Source: HGM04593 sp045654885 (GTDB lineage: Bacteria > Bacteroidota > Bacteroidia > Bacteroidales > Bacteroidaceae). From it: DNA of 34,676 bases. The stretch is from positions 1-34,676 of the forward strand of contig JAZOOF010000013.1 of the NCBI GenBank assembly GCA_045654885.1, given 5' to 3'. The position numbers and the translations under genes are program-made. Below the pieces are notes generated by a model that did not search any database, was not told the DNA's origin, and was given only the letters and a program-made list of their open reading frames with translations. This document shows positions 24,165 to 32,041 of the stretch, piece after piece; position 1 is the first letter of the stretch; every line of letters starts with the position of its first letter.

Positions 24165-24260
24165 GTTTTATGTGATTTTTCAGATGCACTGCCTACGGCG
24201 ATTTTGCAAACACTCGTTGTAAAAACTCAAGTAAACTTGGTTTTAACTCGTTTAGTTGCA

Positions 24261-24290
24261 AAATTCGACTTCGCTCAGCATGACATTTGG
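24261..24290 (+). repeat. Dispersed intergenic repeat, copy F (right arm of the palindrome)
   Basis: AAATTCGACTTCGCTCAGCA then TGACATTTGG has the CTTCGCTCAG-ATGACA core and is inverted relative to copy E, so AAATTGTCATCCTGAC and GCTCAGCATGACATTT can pair. Confidence 0.6.
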
Positions 24291-24310
24291 ACGTTGGGTC
24301 AACTGCTATA

Positions 24311-26212
24311 TTATTGCCTTATTTTTTTGAATTCAAGAATGGCACCGAGCACGCTGTCGGCATCCATTCCGCAAATCTTATACAGCTGTTCAGGGGCACC
24401 GTGCTCCACAAAGGAATCAGGAATACCCATTACCTTAATACGTGGTGTATAGCCGTTCTGCGACATATATTCAGTAACGGCGCTGCCCAAACCACCCTTG
24501 ACGGTACCGTCTTCAAGCGTAACTATATATTTGAATTTCTCGCCCACCTCGCGCAGTATTTCCGTATCGATGGGTTTCAGGAAGCGCATATCATAATGGG
24601 CTACACTCACTCCCTTTTCGGCTGCAGACTTCACAACCTGTTCCATCTGTTTGCCAATGGGGCCTATTGTCAGGAATGCCACATCACTGCCGTCGACAAG
24701 TTTACGGCCAGTGCCCACCTTCACGCTCTCCAACGGACAGCGCCAGTCGACAAGACTACCCTTGCCGCGCGGATAGCGGATGACAAACGTACCCATATCG
24801 GGCTGTACGGCTGTGAACATAAGGCGGCGCAACTCGCACTCGTCATATGGCGAAGATATTGTAATATTAGGCACAGGGCGCAGATAGGCAAGGTCGAACG
24901 CACCGTGATGTGTGGGACCGTCCTCGCCCACAATGCCTGCCCTGTCGAGGCAGAACACCATGTTCAGACGTTGTAATGCAGCATCGTGTATGAGGTTGTC
25001 ATATCCTCGCTGCATGAATGACGAGTATATGTTGCAGAACGGCATCAGGCCACCCTTTGCAAGACCGGCCGAGAAGGTCACTGCATGTCCCTCGGCAATG
25101 CCAACGTCAAAGAAACGGTCGGGGAACTGCTCCATCAGTCTGTTCATCGAGCAGCCTGTAGGCATGGCAGGCGTGATACCCACGATTTTCTCATTCTCCT
25201 TGGCAAGCTCAACAAGCGTCTCGCCAAAGACATCCTGGAAACGTGGTGAGCCGCCCTCGCTCACTATGCGCTCACCTGTCTCAATATCAAAGATACCGGG
25301 CTGATGCCACACTGTTGCATTCTTCTCGGCCGGTTCCCATCCCTTACCCTTGATGGTATGTATGTGCAGCATCTTGGGACCTTTCATATCCTTTATGCTC
25401 CTTAACATGCGCACAAGTTCAAGAACATTGTGTCCATTGACGGGACCGAAGTAACGGGCGCTCATTCCCTCGAAGAAGTTATTCTGCTTGAACAGCATTG
25501 CCTTGAGGCCGTTGTTGAAACGGATTAGGGCATTGGCACGCTGTTCATTCAGGATTCCTACCTTCCTCAATGCCTTGGCAATGCCGTAGCGTATCTTGTT
25601 GTATGCCTTTGACGAGTGCATTGAGATGAGCACCTGGCTCATTCCGCCCACGCTCTTGTCAATGGACATGTTGTTGTCGTTGAGAATTATCAATAGGTTG
25701 CTCTTGGTGCTTGCAAGGTTGTTCAGTCCCTCATAGGCCAAGCCACCGCTCATTGAACCGTCGCCGATTATTGCCACCACCTGTTCATTACTTCCTCTCA
25801 TTGAAGCCGACACGGCAAGGCCAAGCGCTGCCGATATTGAGTTTGAGGCATGGCCTGCCACAAAAGCATCGTATTCGCTCTCCTCGGGCGAGGGAAAAGG
25901 CTTTATACCGTTGAGTTTACGGTTGGTATGAAAGCGGTCGCGGCGACCTGTAAGTATCTTGTGTCCATAAGCCTGATGACCGACATCCCACACCAGCTTG
26001 TCGTCGGGGGTAGAGAAGACATAGTGCAATGCCACTGTCAGTTCCACCGAACCGAGGCTCGAAGCAAAGTGTCCGGGATTGTTCGCCAACGAATCGATGA
26101 TAAAGCCTCTCAATTCGCTGCATACCTGCTCCAGTTGCTCCTCGGGCAGCTTACGCAAATCGGCCGGGCTGTCTATCGTCTCAAGCAAAGGATATTTAGT
26201 CTCTTTTTCCAT
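24311..26212 (-). CDS. dxs: 1-deoxy-D-xylulose-5-phosphate synthase
   Basis: Dxs condenses pyruvate and glyceraldehyde 3-phosphate with thiamine diphosphate, the first step of the MEP isoprenoid route and a source for thiamine and pyridoxal synthesis. The 633-residue length is typical. GHFASSLGSVELTVALHYVF (His49), WDVGHQAYGHK, the thiamine-diphosphate motif GDGSMSGG (150-157) with LNDNNMSID, and VGIAEGHAVTFSAG with the catalytic glutamate are all visible. The first ATG at 26212 fits the family. It is the first gene of a dxs-trkA-trkH run, although a 275-base palindromic gap separates it from trkA. It is divergent from the GSCFA gene, with two candidate -7 boxes upstream. Confidence 0.97.
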   Translation of the reverse strand: MEKETKYPLLETIDSPADLRKLPEEQLEQVCSELRGFIIDSLANNPGHFASSLGSVELTVALHYVFSTPDDKLVWDVGHQAYGHKILTGRRDRFHTNRKLNGIKPFPSPEESEYDAFVAGHASNSISAALGLAVSASMRGSNEQVVAIIGDGSMSGGLAYEGLNNLASTKSNLLIILNDNNMSIDKSVGGMSQVLISMHSSKAYNKIRYGIAKALRKVGILNEQRANALIRFNNGLKAMLFKQNNFFEGMSARYFGPVNGHNVLELVRMLRSIKDMKGPKMLHIHTIKGKGWEPAEKNATVWHQPGIFDIETGERIVSEGGSPRFQDVFGETLVELAKENEKIVGITPAMPTGCSMNRLMEQFPDRFFDVGIAEGHAVTFSAGLAKGGLMPFCNIYSSFMQRGYDNLIHDAALQRLNMVFCLDRAGIVGEDGPTHHGAFDLAYLRPVPNITISSPYDECELRRLMFTAVQPDMGTFVIRYPRGKGSLVDWRCPLESVKVGTGRKLVDGSDVAFLTIGPIGKQMEQVVKSAAEKGVSVAHYDMRFLKPIDTEILREVGEKFKYIVTLEDGTVKGGLGSAVTEYMSQNGYTPRIKVMGIPDSFVEHGAPEQLYKICGMDADSVLGAILEFKKIRQ

Positions 26213-26269
26213 TTATATCGTCAAAAATAGTGTTCAGGCCGCACAGACAGCCTTTATTCACGGTTATCG

Positions 26270-26307
26270 CAAATATAATAGTAAAAAACAAATTTGTTGC
26301 AAAGATA
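26270..26307 (-). promoter_or_regulatory. Candidate promoter elements of dxs
   Basis: Two minus-strand matches to TAnnTTTG are present: TATATTTG (26270-26277) and TATCTTTG (26300-26307). The TTTG inside the upstream box lies 22 bases from the downstream box, so it could double as a -33 element with slightly long spacing. Both are close enough to the dxs start to be used. Confidence 0.5.
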
Positions 26308-26329
26308 CTATAAATCTTGTTGAATTGAT

Positions 26330-26337
26330 TATTTTTG
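26330..26337 (+). promoter_or_regulatory. -7 promoter element of the GSCFA / murF-alr operon
   Basis: TATTTTTG fully matches TAnnTTTG, 20 bases before the chosen ATG at 26358. No good TTTG is found 19-21 bases upstream. The position helps exclude the longer frame that would start at 26079 inside dxs. Confidence 0.45.
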
Positions 26338-26357
26338 CATACAAATTACCCATTACC

Positions 26358-27353
26358 ATGATTTTCACCACTCCCGTCGAGTTGCCTTGCGGCACATTGG
26401 ACATATCGCACAAAAGCAGGCTGATGCTCATAGGCTCCTGCTTTGCAGGCAATATTGGCGCTGCACTTCTCGACAAGAAGTTCAATGCCGACATCAACCC
26501 TTTCGGTGTGCAGTACAACCCGTTGTCGATAGCAACCGTCCTTTCAAGGATTGTAGACGGCACACCGTTCAACGGGAACTCGCCCGAACTTTTTGAGCAT
26601 AACGGCAAGTGGCACAGCATACTGCACCACAGCGACTTTTCGCGCGACAGCAAGGAGGCGCTCATCGAATGCATCAACGAAAGGCTTATGAGAGCCCACA
26701 AGGCCATTGCCACCTGCGATGTGATAATCATCACGTTGGGTACGGCCTATGCATATACCCGCAACAGCGACAACTCCGTTGCCGGCAACTGCCACAAACT
26801 GCCCGCCGGCTGCTTCACGCGTTCACTGCTTGGCATTGAGGCGATTTGCGAGAAGCTGCAGGGTGTGATGCAGCGCATCATGGCACTGAACCCGGAAGTG
26901 AAGTTCCTTTTCACGGTAAGCCCAATACGCCATTTGCGCGACGGTGCACACGACAACCAGAAGAGCAAAGCCACACTGTTGCTTGCCATTGACAGGATTG
27001 CAGAGGCATTGCCGCAGAATACAGCCTATTTTCCATCGTATGAGATAATGATGGACGAACTGCGCGACTACCGTTTTTATGCCGATGACATGCTGCACCC
27101 CTCGGCAAAGGCCATTGAATACATCTGGGAATGTTTTGACAAGTGCTACTTCAACGATGCCACAAGGGCGCTCAATGCAAAGACCGGCGAAATTGCCCGC
27201 GGATTGGCACACCGTCCTTTTGACCCGCAATCGCAGGGCTACATAAGGTTCATGGAGCAGTTGCTGCAGAAGATTGAGGCCATTGAGAAAGAGCACCCAT
27301 ATATTGATTTTGAAAACGAGAAGAGACAATGCAATATACTGTTGAACAGATAA
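26358..27353 (+). CDS. GSCFA-domain protein
   Basis: The 331-residue protein carries the name-giving motif GSCFA (26-30, in RLMLIGSCFAGNIG). It continues with NPFGVQYNPLSI, VIIITLGTAYAYT, FLFTVSPIRHLRDGAHDNQ and ADDMLHPS, as in GSCFA family proteins, which resemble the SGNH/GDSL hydrolase fold. Ser27 and the Asp/His pair near DDMLHPS are plausible catalytic residues; the substrate is unknown. The start at 26358 is chosen because it follows the promoter and starts at the conserved region; the frame extends upstream into the antisense of dxs. Its last 25 bases overlap the start of murF-alr, implying coupled translation and perhaps a cell-envelope role. No signal peptide is visible. Confidence 0.9.
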   Translation: MIFTTPVELPCGTLDISHKSRLMLIGSCFAGNIGAALLDKKFNADINPFGVQYNPLSIATVLSRIVDGTPFNGNSPELFEHNGKWHSILHHSDFSRDSKEALIECINERLMRAHKAIATCDVIIITLGTAYAYTRNSDNSVAGNCHKLPAGCFTRSLLGIEAICEKLQGVMQRIMALNPEVKFLFTVSPIRHLRDGAHDNQKSKATLLLAIDRIAEALPQNTAYFPSYEIMMDELRDYRFYADDMLHPSAKAIEYIWECFDKCYFNDATRALNAKTGEIARGLAHRPFDPQSQGYIRFMEQLLQKIEAIEKEHPYIDFENEKRQCNILLNR

Positions 27354-29809
27354 AGGAGATACTGAAAGCCGACGGAAGGCTTGCAATGCCGGAGAGCAGA
27401 GTGACACGCCTGCTCACCGACAGCCGTTCACTCACATTCCCCGAGGAGACACTGTTCTTTGCCATCAGGACAAAGCACGGCGACGGGCATGGCTACATAC
27501 GCACGCTCTACAACAAGGGTGTGAGGAACTTTGTCGTTAATGACATAGCCACATTCGGTGACATTGCCGATGCCAACTTCATCCTCACGGGCGACAGCCT
27601 TGCTGCTCTGCAGGCCATTGCCCGTCACCACCGTTCACAGTTCGACATTCCCATTGTGGGCATAACAGGCAGCGACGGCAAGACAATTGTAAAGGAGTGG
27701 CTCTACCAACTCACAGCCGGCAGCTACAATGTCACCCGCTCACCGCGCAGCTACAACTCGCAGATTGGTGTCCCCCTCTCGGTGTGGATGCTTGGCGAGG
27801 ATAGCACATTGGGAATATTTGAGGCGGGCATATCGCAGCGTGACGAAATGGGCAGGCTACAGCAGATAATAAAACCCACAATAGGCATAATAACCAACAT
27901 AAGCGGTGCGCACCAGGAGAACTTCGCCACCCTGCAGCAGAAGTGTGCCGAGAAGTTGCTGCTGCTGAAGGAGTGCGACATAATAATATACAATGCCGAT
28001 AACCGCGAACTTGCCGACTGCATTGAACACTCGGCATCGCCATCGCGCGAGATTGCATGGTCAAGGATTGATGCCGAGCGCCCTCTCTACATTGAATCGG
28101 TAATAACCGAAGAAAACGGCACAACTGTCAAATACCGCTACCTTACAATGGAGGGCAGCTACCGCATACCGTTTGTCGACAATGCATCGATAGAGGACTC
28201 CATCAACTGCCTTGCGGCAGCCCTGTACCTTATGGTTCCGCCCGAAACAATTGCGGAGCGTATGGCACAGCTTGAACCGATAGCCATGCGTCTTGAGGTA
28301 AAAGAGGGCAAGCGGGGCTGCATGATAATAAACGACAGCTACAATGCCGACACTGCATCGCTCGACATTGCGCTCGACTTCATGGAGCGCCGTTGCAGGA
28401 CCATGCAGGAGCTTGGGCGCACGCTAATACTTGCCGACATAAAGCAGACCGGGGAGAAGGCCTCATCGCTCTACCGCAATGTCATAAACTGCATAAAGGA
28501 GCACAAGATAGACAAGTTCATTGGAGTGGGCAGCGACATATCATCGCAGGCGAAGAGCTTTTGCGAAACAGGAATGGAGTGCCACTTCTTTGCCGACACC
28601 AAGGAACTGCTTACATCGCCAATCATCAGGGAGCTACAGAATGAGTGCATACTGGTGAAGGGTTCACGTTCGTTCCACTTTGAGGATGTGACCGAAGTGC
28701 TCGAAAAGAAGGTTCACCAGACCATTCTGGAGGTGAACCTCAGCGCCCTGCGCGACAACCTCAACTACTACCGCAACAGCCTCGCAACCGGAACAAAGAC
28801 CGTGTGCATGGTAAAGGCAAGCGCCTATGGCGCGGGAGCACTGGAGGTGGGGCGCACACTGCAGGAGTGCAACGTGGACTACCTAGCCGTTGCCGTTGCC
28901 GACGAGGGAGCCGAGCTGCGCAAGGAGGGCATCACGACAGGAATAATCGTGATGAACCCCGAGCCAAGCTCATTCGGCACACTGTTCGACAACAAGCTTG
29001 AGCCCGAGGTATACAGCTTTGGAATGCTAAGGGCACTCATTGAAGCAGCACGCCACGAGGGAATAACCGATTACCCGGTGCACATAAAGGTAGACACGGG
29101 AATGCACCGCCTGGGATTCCTGCCATGTGAAATTCCCGCACTTGTAGAATTGCTCAAACAGCAGGACGCTTTGACCCCGCGCTCAATATTCTCGCACTTT
29201 GCAGGCAGTGACAGCCCGCTGTTCGACGATTTCTCGAAACAGCAGCATGCTCTTTTCAACACAGCTGCCGACACATTGCAGCAGGCTTTCGGCCACAAGA
29301 TTCTGCGCCACATATGCAACAGCGCCGGGACTGAACGCTTCACCGGTGCAAGGGAGGACATGGTGCGCCTGGGAATTGGGCTTTACGGCATATCGCCGAT
29401 TGAGGAGAACCCCAACCTGAGACCTATCTCAACACTGAAGACAATCATATTGCAGATGCGCGACGTGCCGGCCGACGAAACAGTGGGCTACAGCCGCAAG
29501 GGCACATTGAAACGCGACTCGCGCATAGCCGCACTGCCCATCGGATATGCCGACGGACTCAACCGCCGCCTTGGCAACGGCAAAGGCTACTGCATTGTAA
29601 ACGGCAAGCGTGCGCCCTACATTGGGAATATATGCATGGACGTGTGTATGATTGATGTCACCGGCATCGACTGCAAGGAAGGCGACGTGGTTGAAATCTT
29701 CGGCCCACAGTTGCCTGTGACAACCGTTGCCGACTGGCTTGAGACAATAACGTACGAGGTACTCACATCGGTATCGGAGAGAATAAAGAGAGTATATTAC
29801 AGCGATTAA
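27329..29809 (+). CDS. murF-alr: Bifunctional UDP-N-acetylmuramoyl-tripeptide:D-alanyl-D-alanine ligase / alanine racemase
   Basis: The 826-residue fusion joins the enzyme that makes D-alanine with the ligase that adds D-Ala-D-Ala to the muropeptide precursor. The MurF half (about 1-455) shows GITGSDGKT (111-119), where most Mur ligases have GTNGKT, and later SYNADTASLD. The alanine racemase half (about 460-826) has the pyridoxal-phosphate lysine Lys496 in MVKASAYGAG, KVDTGMHRLGF, GLYGIS, the second catalytic base Tyr721 in GYSRKGT, and ICMDVCMIDVTG. This fusion is known in Bacteroidota. The start overlaps the GSCFA gene by 25 bases, and a 16-bp hairpin follows the stop immediately. Both halves appear intact. 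Confidence 0.96.
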   Translation: MQYTVEQIKEILKADGRLAMPESRVTRLLTDSRSLTFPEETLFFAIRTKHGDGHGYIRTLYNKGVRNFVVNDIATFGDIADANFILTGDSLAALQAIARHHRSQFDIPIVGITGSDGKTIVKEWLYQLTAGSYNVTRSPRSYNSQIGVPLSVWMLGEDSTLGIFEAGISQRDEMGRLQQIIKPTIGIITNISGAHQENFATLQQKCAEKLLLLKECDIIIYNADNRELADCIEHSASPSREIAWSRIDAERPLYIESVITEENGTTVKYRYLTMEGSYRIPFVDNASIEDSINCLAAALYLMVPPETIAERMAQLEPIAMRLEVKEGKRGCMIINDSYNADTASLDIALDFMERRCRTMQELGRTLILADIKQTGEKASSLYRNVINCIKEHKIDKFIGVGSDISSQAKSFCETGMECHFFADTKELLTSPIIRELQNECILVKGSRSFHFEDVTEVLEKKVHQTILEVNLSALRDNLNYYRNSLATGTKTVCMVKASAYGAGALEVGRTLQECNVDYLAVAVADEGAELRKEGITTGIIVMNPEPSSFGTLFDNKLEPEVYSFGMLRALIEAARHEGITDYPVHIKVDTGMHRLGFLPCEIPALVELLKQQDALTPRSIFSHFAGSDSPLFDDFSKQQHALFNTAADTLQQAFGHKILRHICNSAGTERFTGAREDMVRLGIGLYGISPIEENPNLRPISTLKTIILQMRDVPADETVGYSRKGTLKRDSRIAALPIGYADGLNRRLGNGKGYCIVNGKRAPYIGNICMDVCMIDVTGIDCKEGDVVEIFGPQLPVTTVADWLETITYEVLTSVSERIKRVYYSD

Positions 29810-29810
29810 A

Positions 29811-29846
29811 ACAACAGGAGGGTGGCAACTGCCACCCTCCTGTTGT
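29811..29846. terminator. Hairpin terminator between convergent murF-alr and transporter genes
   Basis: A perfect 16-bp stem pairs ACAACAGGAGGGTGGC (29811-29826) with its complement (29831-29846) around the loop AACT. The plus-strand side lacks a long U-run; read leftward it is followed by TTTAATC. It begins 2 bases after the murF-alr stop and ends 17 bases before the transporter stop. Confidence 0.75.
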
Positions 29847-29862
29847 AAGACCATGCATAATG

Positions 29863-31173
29863 TTACAGGAAATTCTTTATAAATATATAGAATATCAGCA
29901 ACGGTGTAATAAAGCGCAGCATGAACAGCAAAACACCCACTACCCTGTTGTTGCACTTTCCGTCATTGGTAATCTCCTCGCGCATGAAGCCCTTCTTCAT
30001 GAACCACATTACAAAAACACAGGTGAACATTGCGCCAAGCGGCATGAGCATATTGGCCGTAACATTATCGAACAGCGTGAAGAAGTCGACACCGAACAGT
30101 CCGAAGAATGTAACCGCGCTCAATGCTATTGAAATGCCTGTTGTCACAAGTGCTCCACCCTTACGCGAGAGTTTGAACTCCTCGGCAGTGTAGGCGGTAA
30201 GCACCTCGTGGAACGATATCGTAGAGGTGAGTGACGCAAGGATTACAAGCAGGAAGAAGATTGCCGACCACAGCGAAGGCAATGGCATCCCCTTAAAAAT
30301 CTCGGGCAGAGTGACAAAGACAAGCGAAGGTCCTTCGGTCGGTTCAAGACCCGCACTGAACACTGCGGGGAATATTACAAGACCCGCAAGCACCGACACC
30401 GCAAGAGTGAGCAACGACACGTTCAACGAAGTAGACACCATGTTGTTGTCCTTCTTGAAATACGATGCGTATGTCACCATACAGCCCATTCCCACCGAGA
30501 GCGAGAAGAATGCCTGACCAATGGCCATCATAATGGTATCGGCCTTGAATGCCTCGGCAAAGTCGCACGAGAAGAAGAACCTGTACCCCTCGGCTGCACC
30601 GGGCATAAAGGCCACGCGCACCGCCATTACAATGAGTATGACAAAGAGCGCCGGCATCATAATCTTCGAGGCCTTTTCAATACCCTTCTCCACTCCCCTT
30701 GAGACAATGAAGTGAGTCATAAGAATGAAGAGCACACCATAAACAAGCGGTCTCCACGAACCCTGGAACGAGGCAAACTGCTCCTTAAACGTGAGAGGCG
30801 AGCTGAACATTCCGCCCGTTATGGAGTTTACAAAATACTCAAGCGACCAACCGGCAATCAGGTAGTAGTAGCCCGAGATGAGCAGCGCGCCGAGCACACC
30901 GCTATAACCCAACCAACTCCAGCGCTTGGAGAGGGAACGAAAAGCACCCACAGCGTTCTTGTTTGTTCTGCGTCCAACGGCAAACTCGGCAAGCATTGCG
31001 GGAATACCCACAACAAGCACACTCAGCAGAAAGACAAGCAAAAAGGCCGCACCGCCGTGCTTGCCCGCAATATATGGGAAACGCCACAAGGCGCCCAGGC
31101 CGATGGCGCTGCCTGCAGCCACCAGTATGACACTCAATTTGCCCCCAAAGGAGGCTCTTTTCTCTTCACTCAT
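29863..31173 (-). CDS. Sodium-dependent transporter of the NSS (neurotransmitter:sodium symporter) family
   Basis: The 436-residue inner-membrane protein has about eleven hydrophobic segments. Its first membrane helix, VAAGSAIGLGALWRFPYIAG, is the unwound substrate- and sodium-binding helix typical of LeuT-like NSS transporters. GGAAFLLVFLL and the AFFSLSVGMGCMVTYASYF segment (helix 6) also match. Bacterial members import amino acids or related small amines with sodium; the substrate here cannot be read from sequence. It starts with MSEEKRASFGGKLSVIL, a normal cytoplasmic N-terminus. It is probably monocistronic: a hairpin belonging to the upstream outer-membrane gene lies in front, and the shared hairpin with murF-alr follows. 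Confidence 0.93.
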   Translation of the reverse strand: MSEEKRASFGGKLSVILVAAGSAIGLGALWRFPYIAGKHGGAAFLLVFLLSVLVVGIPAMLAEFAVGRRTNKNAVGAFRSLSKRWSWLGYSGVLGALLISGYYYLIAGWSLEYFVNSITGGMFSSPLTFKEQFASFQGSWRPLVYGVLFILMTHFIVSRGVEKGIEKASKIMMPALFVILIVMAVRVAFMPGAAEGYRFFFSCDFAEAFKADTIMMAIGQAFFSLSVGMGCMVTYASYFKKDNNMVSTSLNVSLLTLAVSVLAGLVIFPAVFSAGLEPTEGPSLVFVTLPEIFKGMPLPSLWSAIFFLLVILASLTSTISFHEVLTAYTAEEFKLSRKGGALVTTGISIALSAVTFFGLFGVDFFTLFDNVTANMLMPLGAMFTCVFVMWFMKKGFMREEITNDGKCNNRVVGVLLFMLRFITPLLIFYIFIKNFL

Positions 31174-31211
31174 AGTAATAACCTTTTCAAGATAGACCGC
31201 GAAAATAATAA

Positions 31212-31257
31212 AAAAGCAGAAACTTCATGGCTTTTTTGCTGTGAAGTTTCTGCTTTT
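31212..31257 (-). terminator. Terminator of the small outer-membrane protein gene
   Basis: AAAAGCAGAAACTTCA (31212-31227) and its complement (31242-31257) form a 16-bp stem with a 14-base loop. Its A-rich left side provides a U-run for leftward transcription (TTATTATTTT follows). It begins 19 bases after the stop at 31276. Confidence 0.8.
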
Positions 31258-31275
31258 AACTATTTACCGGAGAGG

Positions 31276-31803
31276 TTAAAAACCTATACCAAAATGGAGA
31301 CCAAAATTTCCTGCAGAGACTGTCGGTCCCAAAAAGATATGTAGATTTTTGTAAAGACGGACTCTGAAACCCGGTTCAAGGCTTAGAATCAAGCCACAGT
31401 CACCAGTTTCGTAAAGAGGATAATCATCTTCTGGCCTATAATTTGTCTTATAAACCCAACAAGCACCGACATTGGCATCAATGTAAAATGCGCATACCTT
31501 ACGTTTGCCCAAATGGAAATAGTGGCGATAATAGAATGATGAGGTTATTGCATATATATCTGCAGGAGTTGCATCGTCATAGATTTCCTTATAACCCAAC
31601 ATAAGGCCATAGGTATTCTTGTTGTTCACATTAACACCACCTGACACAGTATAATCCGATTGGAAAAACTGCGCAGTTGTTCTTGCTGTAAACTCGGGAC
31701 GAAGGTCATATTTCTTTCTGGCAGTTATCTCACCGCCATCGCTCTGGGCATAGGCCGAAAGCATTAAAAAAGAGCAGAATAAAAATCCAATAATGCGTTT
31801 CAT
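31276..31803 (-). CDS. Small outer-membrane beta-barrel-like protein
   Basis: The product is about 175 residues with a signal peptide (MKRIIGFLFCSFLMLSAYAQ). The mature part has alternating hydrophobic strands with aromatic girdle residues (TYGLMLGYKEIY, SFYYRHYFHLG, CGLILSLEPGFRVRLY) and ends in GLHFGIGF, with the terminal Phe expected for outer-membrane barrels. It resembles the small DUF3575/outer-membrane beta-barrel type seen in many Bacteroidales, but I cannot place it in a named family. A second ATG two codons upstream (31809) is equally possible. It is monocistronic, with its own terminator and a C8 tract about 60 bases upstream. A structural or adhesive role is a guess. Confidence 0.78.
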   Translation of the reverse strand: MKRIIGFLFCSFLMLSAYAQSDGGEITARKKYDLRPEFTARTTAQFFQSDYTVSGGVNVNNKNTYGLMLGYKEIYDDATPADIYAITSSFYYRHYFHLGKRKVCAFYIDANVGACWVYKTNYRPEDDYPLYETGDCGLILSLEPGFRVRLYKNLHIFLGPTVSAGNFGLHFGIGF

Positions 31804-31867
31804 AGTCATGTTGTTTTTAAAGAGTCATATAATTACCTGCGCAAGATATATAAAAGTTCCCATTTTA

Positions 31868-31875
31868 CCCCCCCC
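31868..31875. repeat. Homopolymeric C8 tract upstream of the outer-membrane protein gene
   Basis: Eight consecutive C (G8 on the gene's strand) lie about 65 bases before the outer-membrane protein start, near where a -33 region would fall. Homopolymers of this length can slip during replication. Confidence 0.5.
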
Positions 31876-31944
31876 AATTGTTAAAATAGGTTAAAGGCAA
31901 CAATTATAATACTGCGATGAAGTTTCTTAAAACATTGCACCTGA

Positions 31945-31974
31945 AGATTCTTCACTTTGTTCAGAATGACAAAA
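31945..31974 (+). repeat. Dispersed intergenic repeat, copy G
   Basis: AGATTCTTCACTTTGTTCAG followed by AATGACAAAA is the copy closest to the consensus and almost identical to copy A. It lies just downstream of the diaminopimelate dehydrogenase terminator. Confidence 0.7.
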
Positions 31975-31992
31975 CATTGTGGGTAACAAAAA

Positions 31993-32028
31993 AAGAGACT
32001 GCGCCCGATACAATGGGTGCAGTCTCTT
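31993..32028 (-). terminator. Rho-independent terminator of the diaminopimelate dehydrogenase gene
   Basis: AAGAGACTGCGCCC (31993-32006) pairs with GGGTGCAGTCTCTT (32015-32028), 14 bp including one G-T pair. The A-run to its left gives TTTTTTT in the leftward transcript. It begins 13 bases after the gene's stop. Confidence 0.88.
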
Positions 32029-32041
32029 CGGGGTTATTTTA

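Larger units (their letters stand above)
24107..24303. repeat. 197-base imperfect palindrome with terminal inverted repeats GTTGACCCAA / TTGGGTCAAC
   Basis: The 10-base ends (24107-24116 and 24294-24303) are perfect inverted repeats. Inside them, two copies of the dispersed repeat face each other (24134-24164 minus, 24261-24290 plus). Further inward TTTTGCAAAC faces GTTGCAAAA, and AAAACTCAAG faces CTTGGTTTT. The whole block can fold into one long interrupted hairpin. It has no coding potential and lies between dxs and trkA. It resembles a small non-autonomous element, but no target-site duplication was identified. Confidence 0.6.

Noticed and set aside
26079..26357. Upstream extension of the GSCFA frame into dxs
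   Set aside because: The extension overlaps dxs on the other strand and precedes the promoter; conserved similarity begins at 26358.
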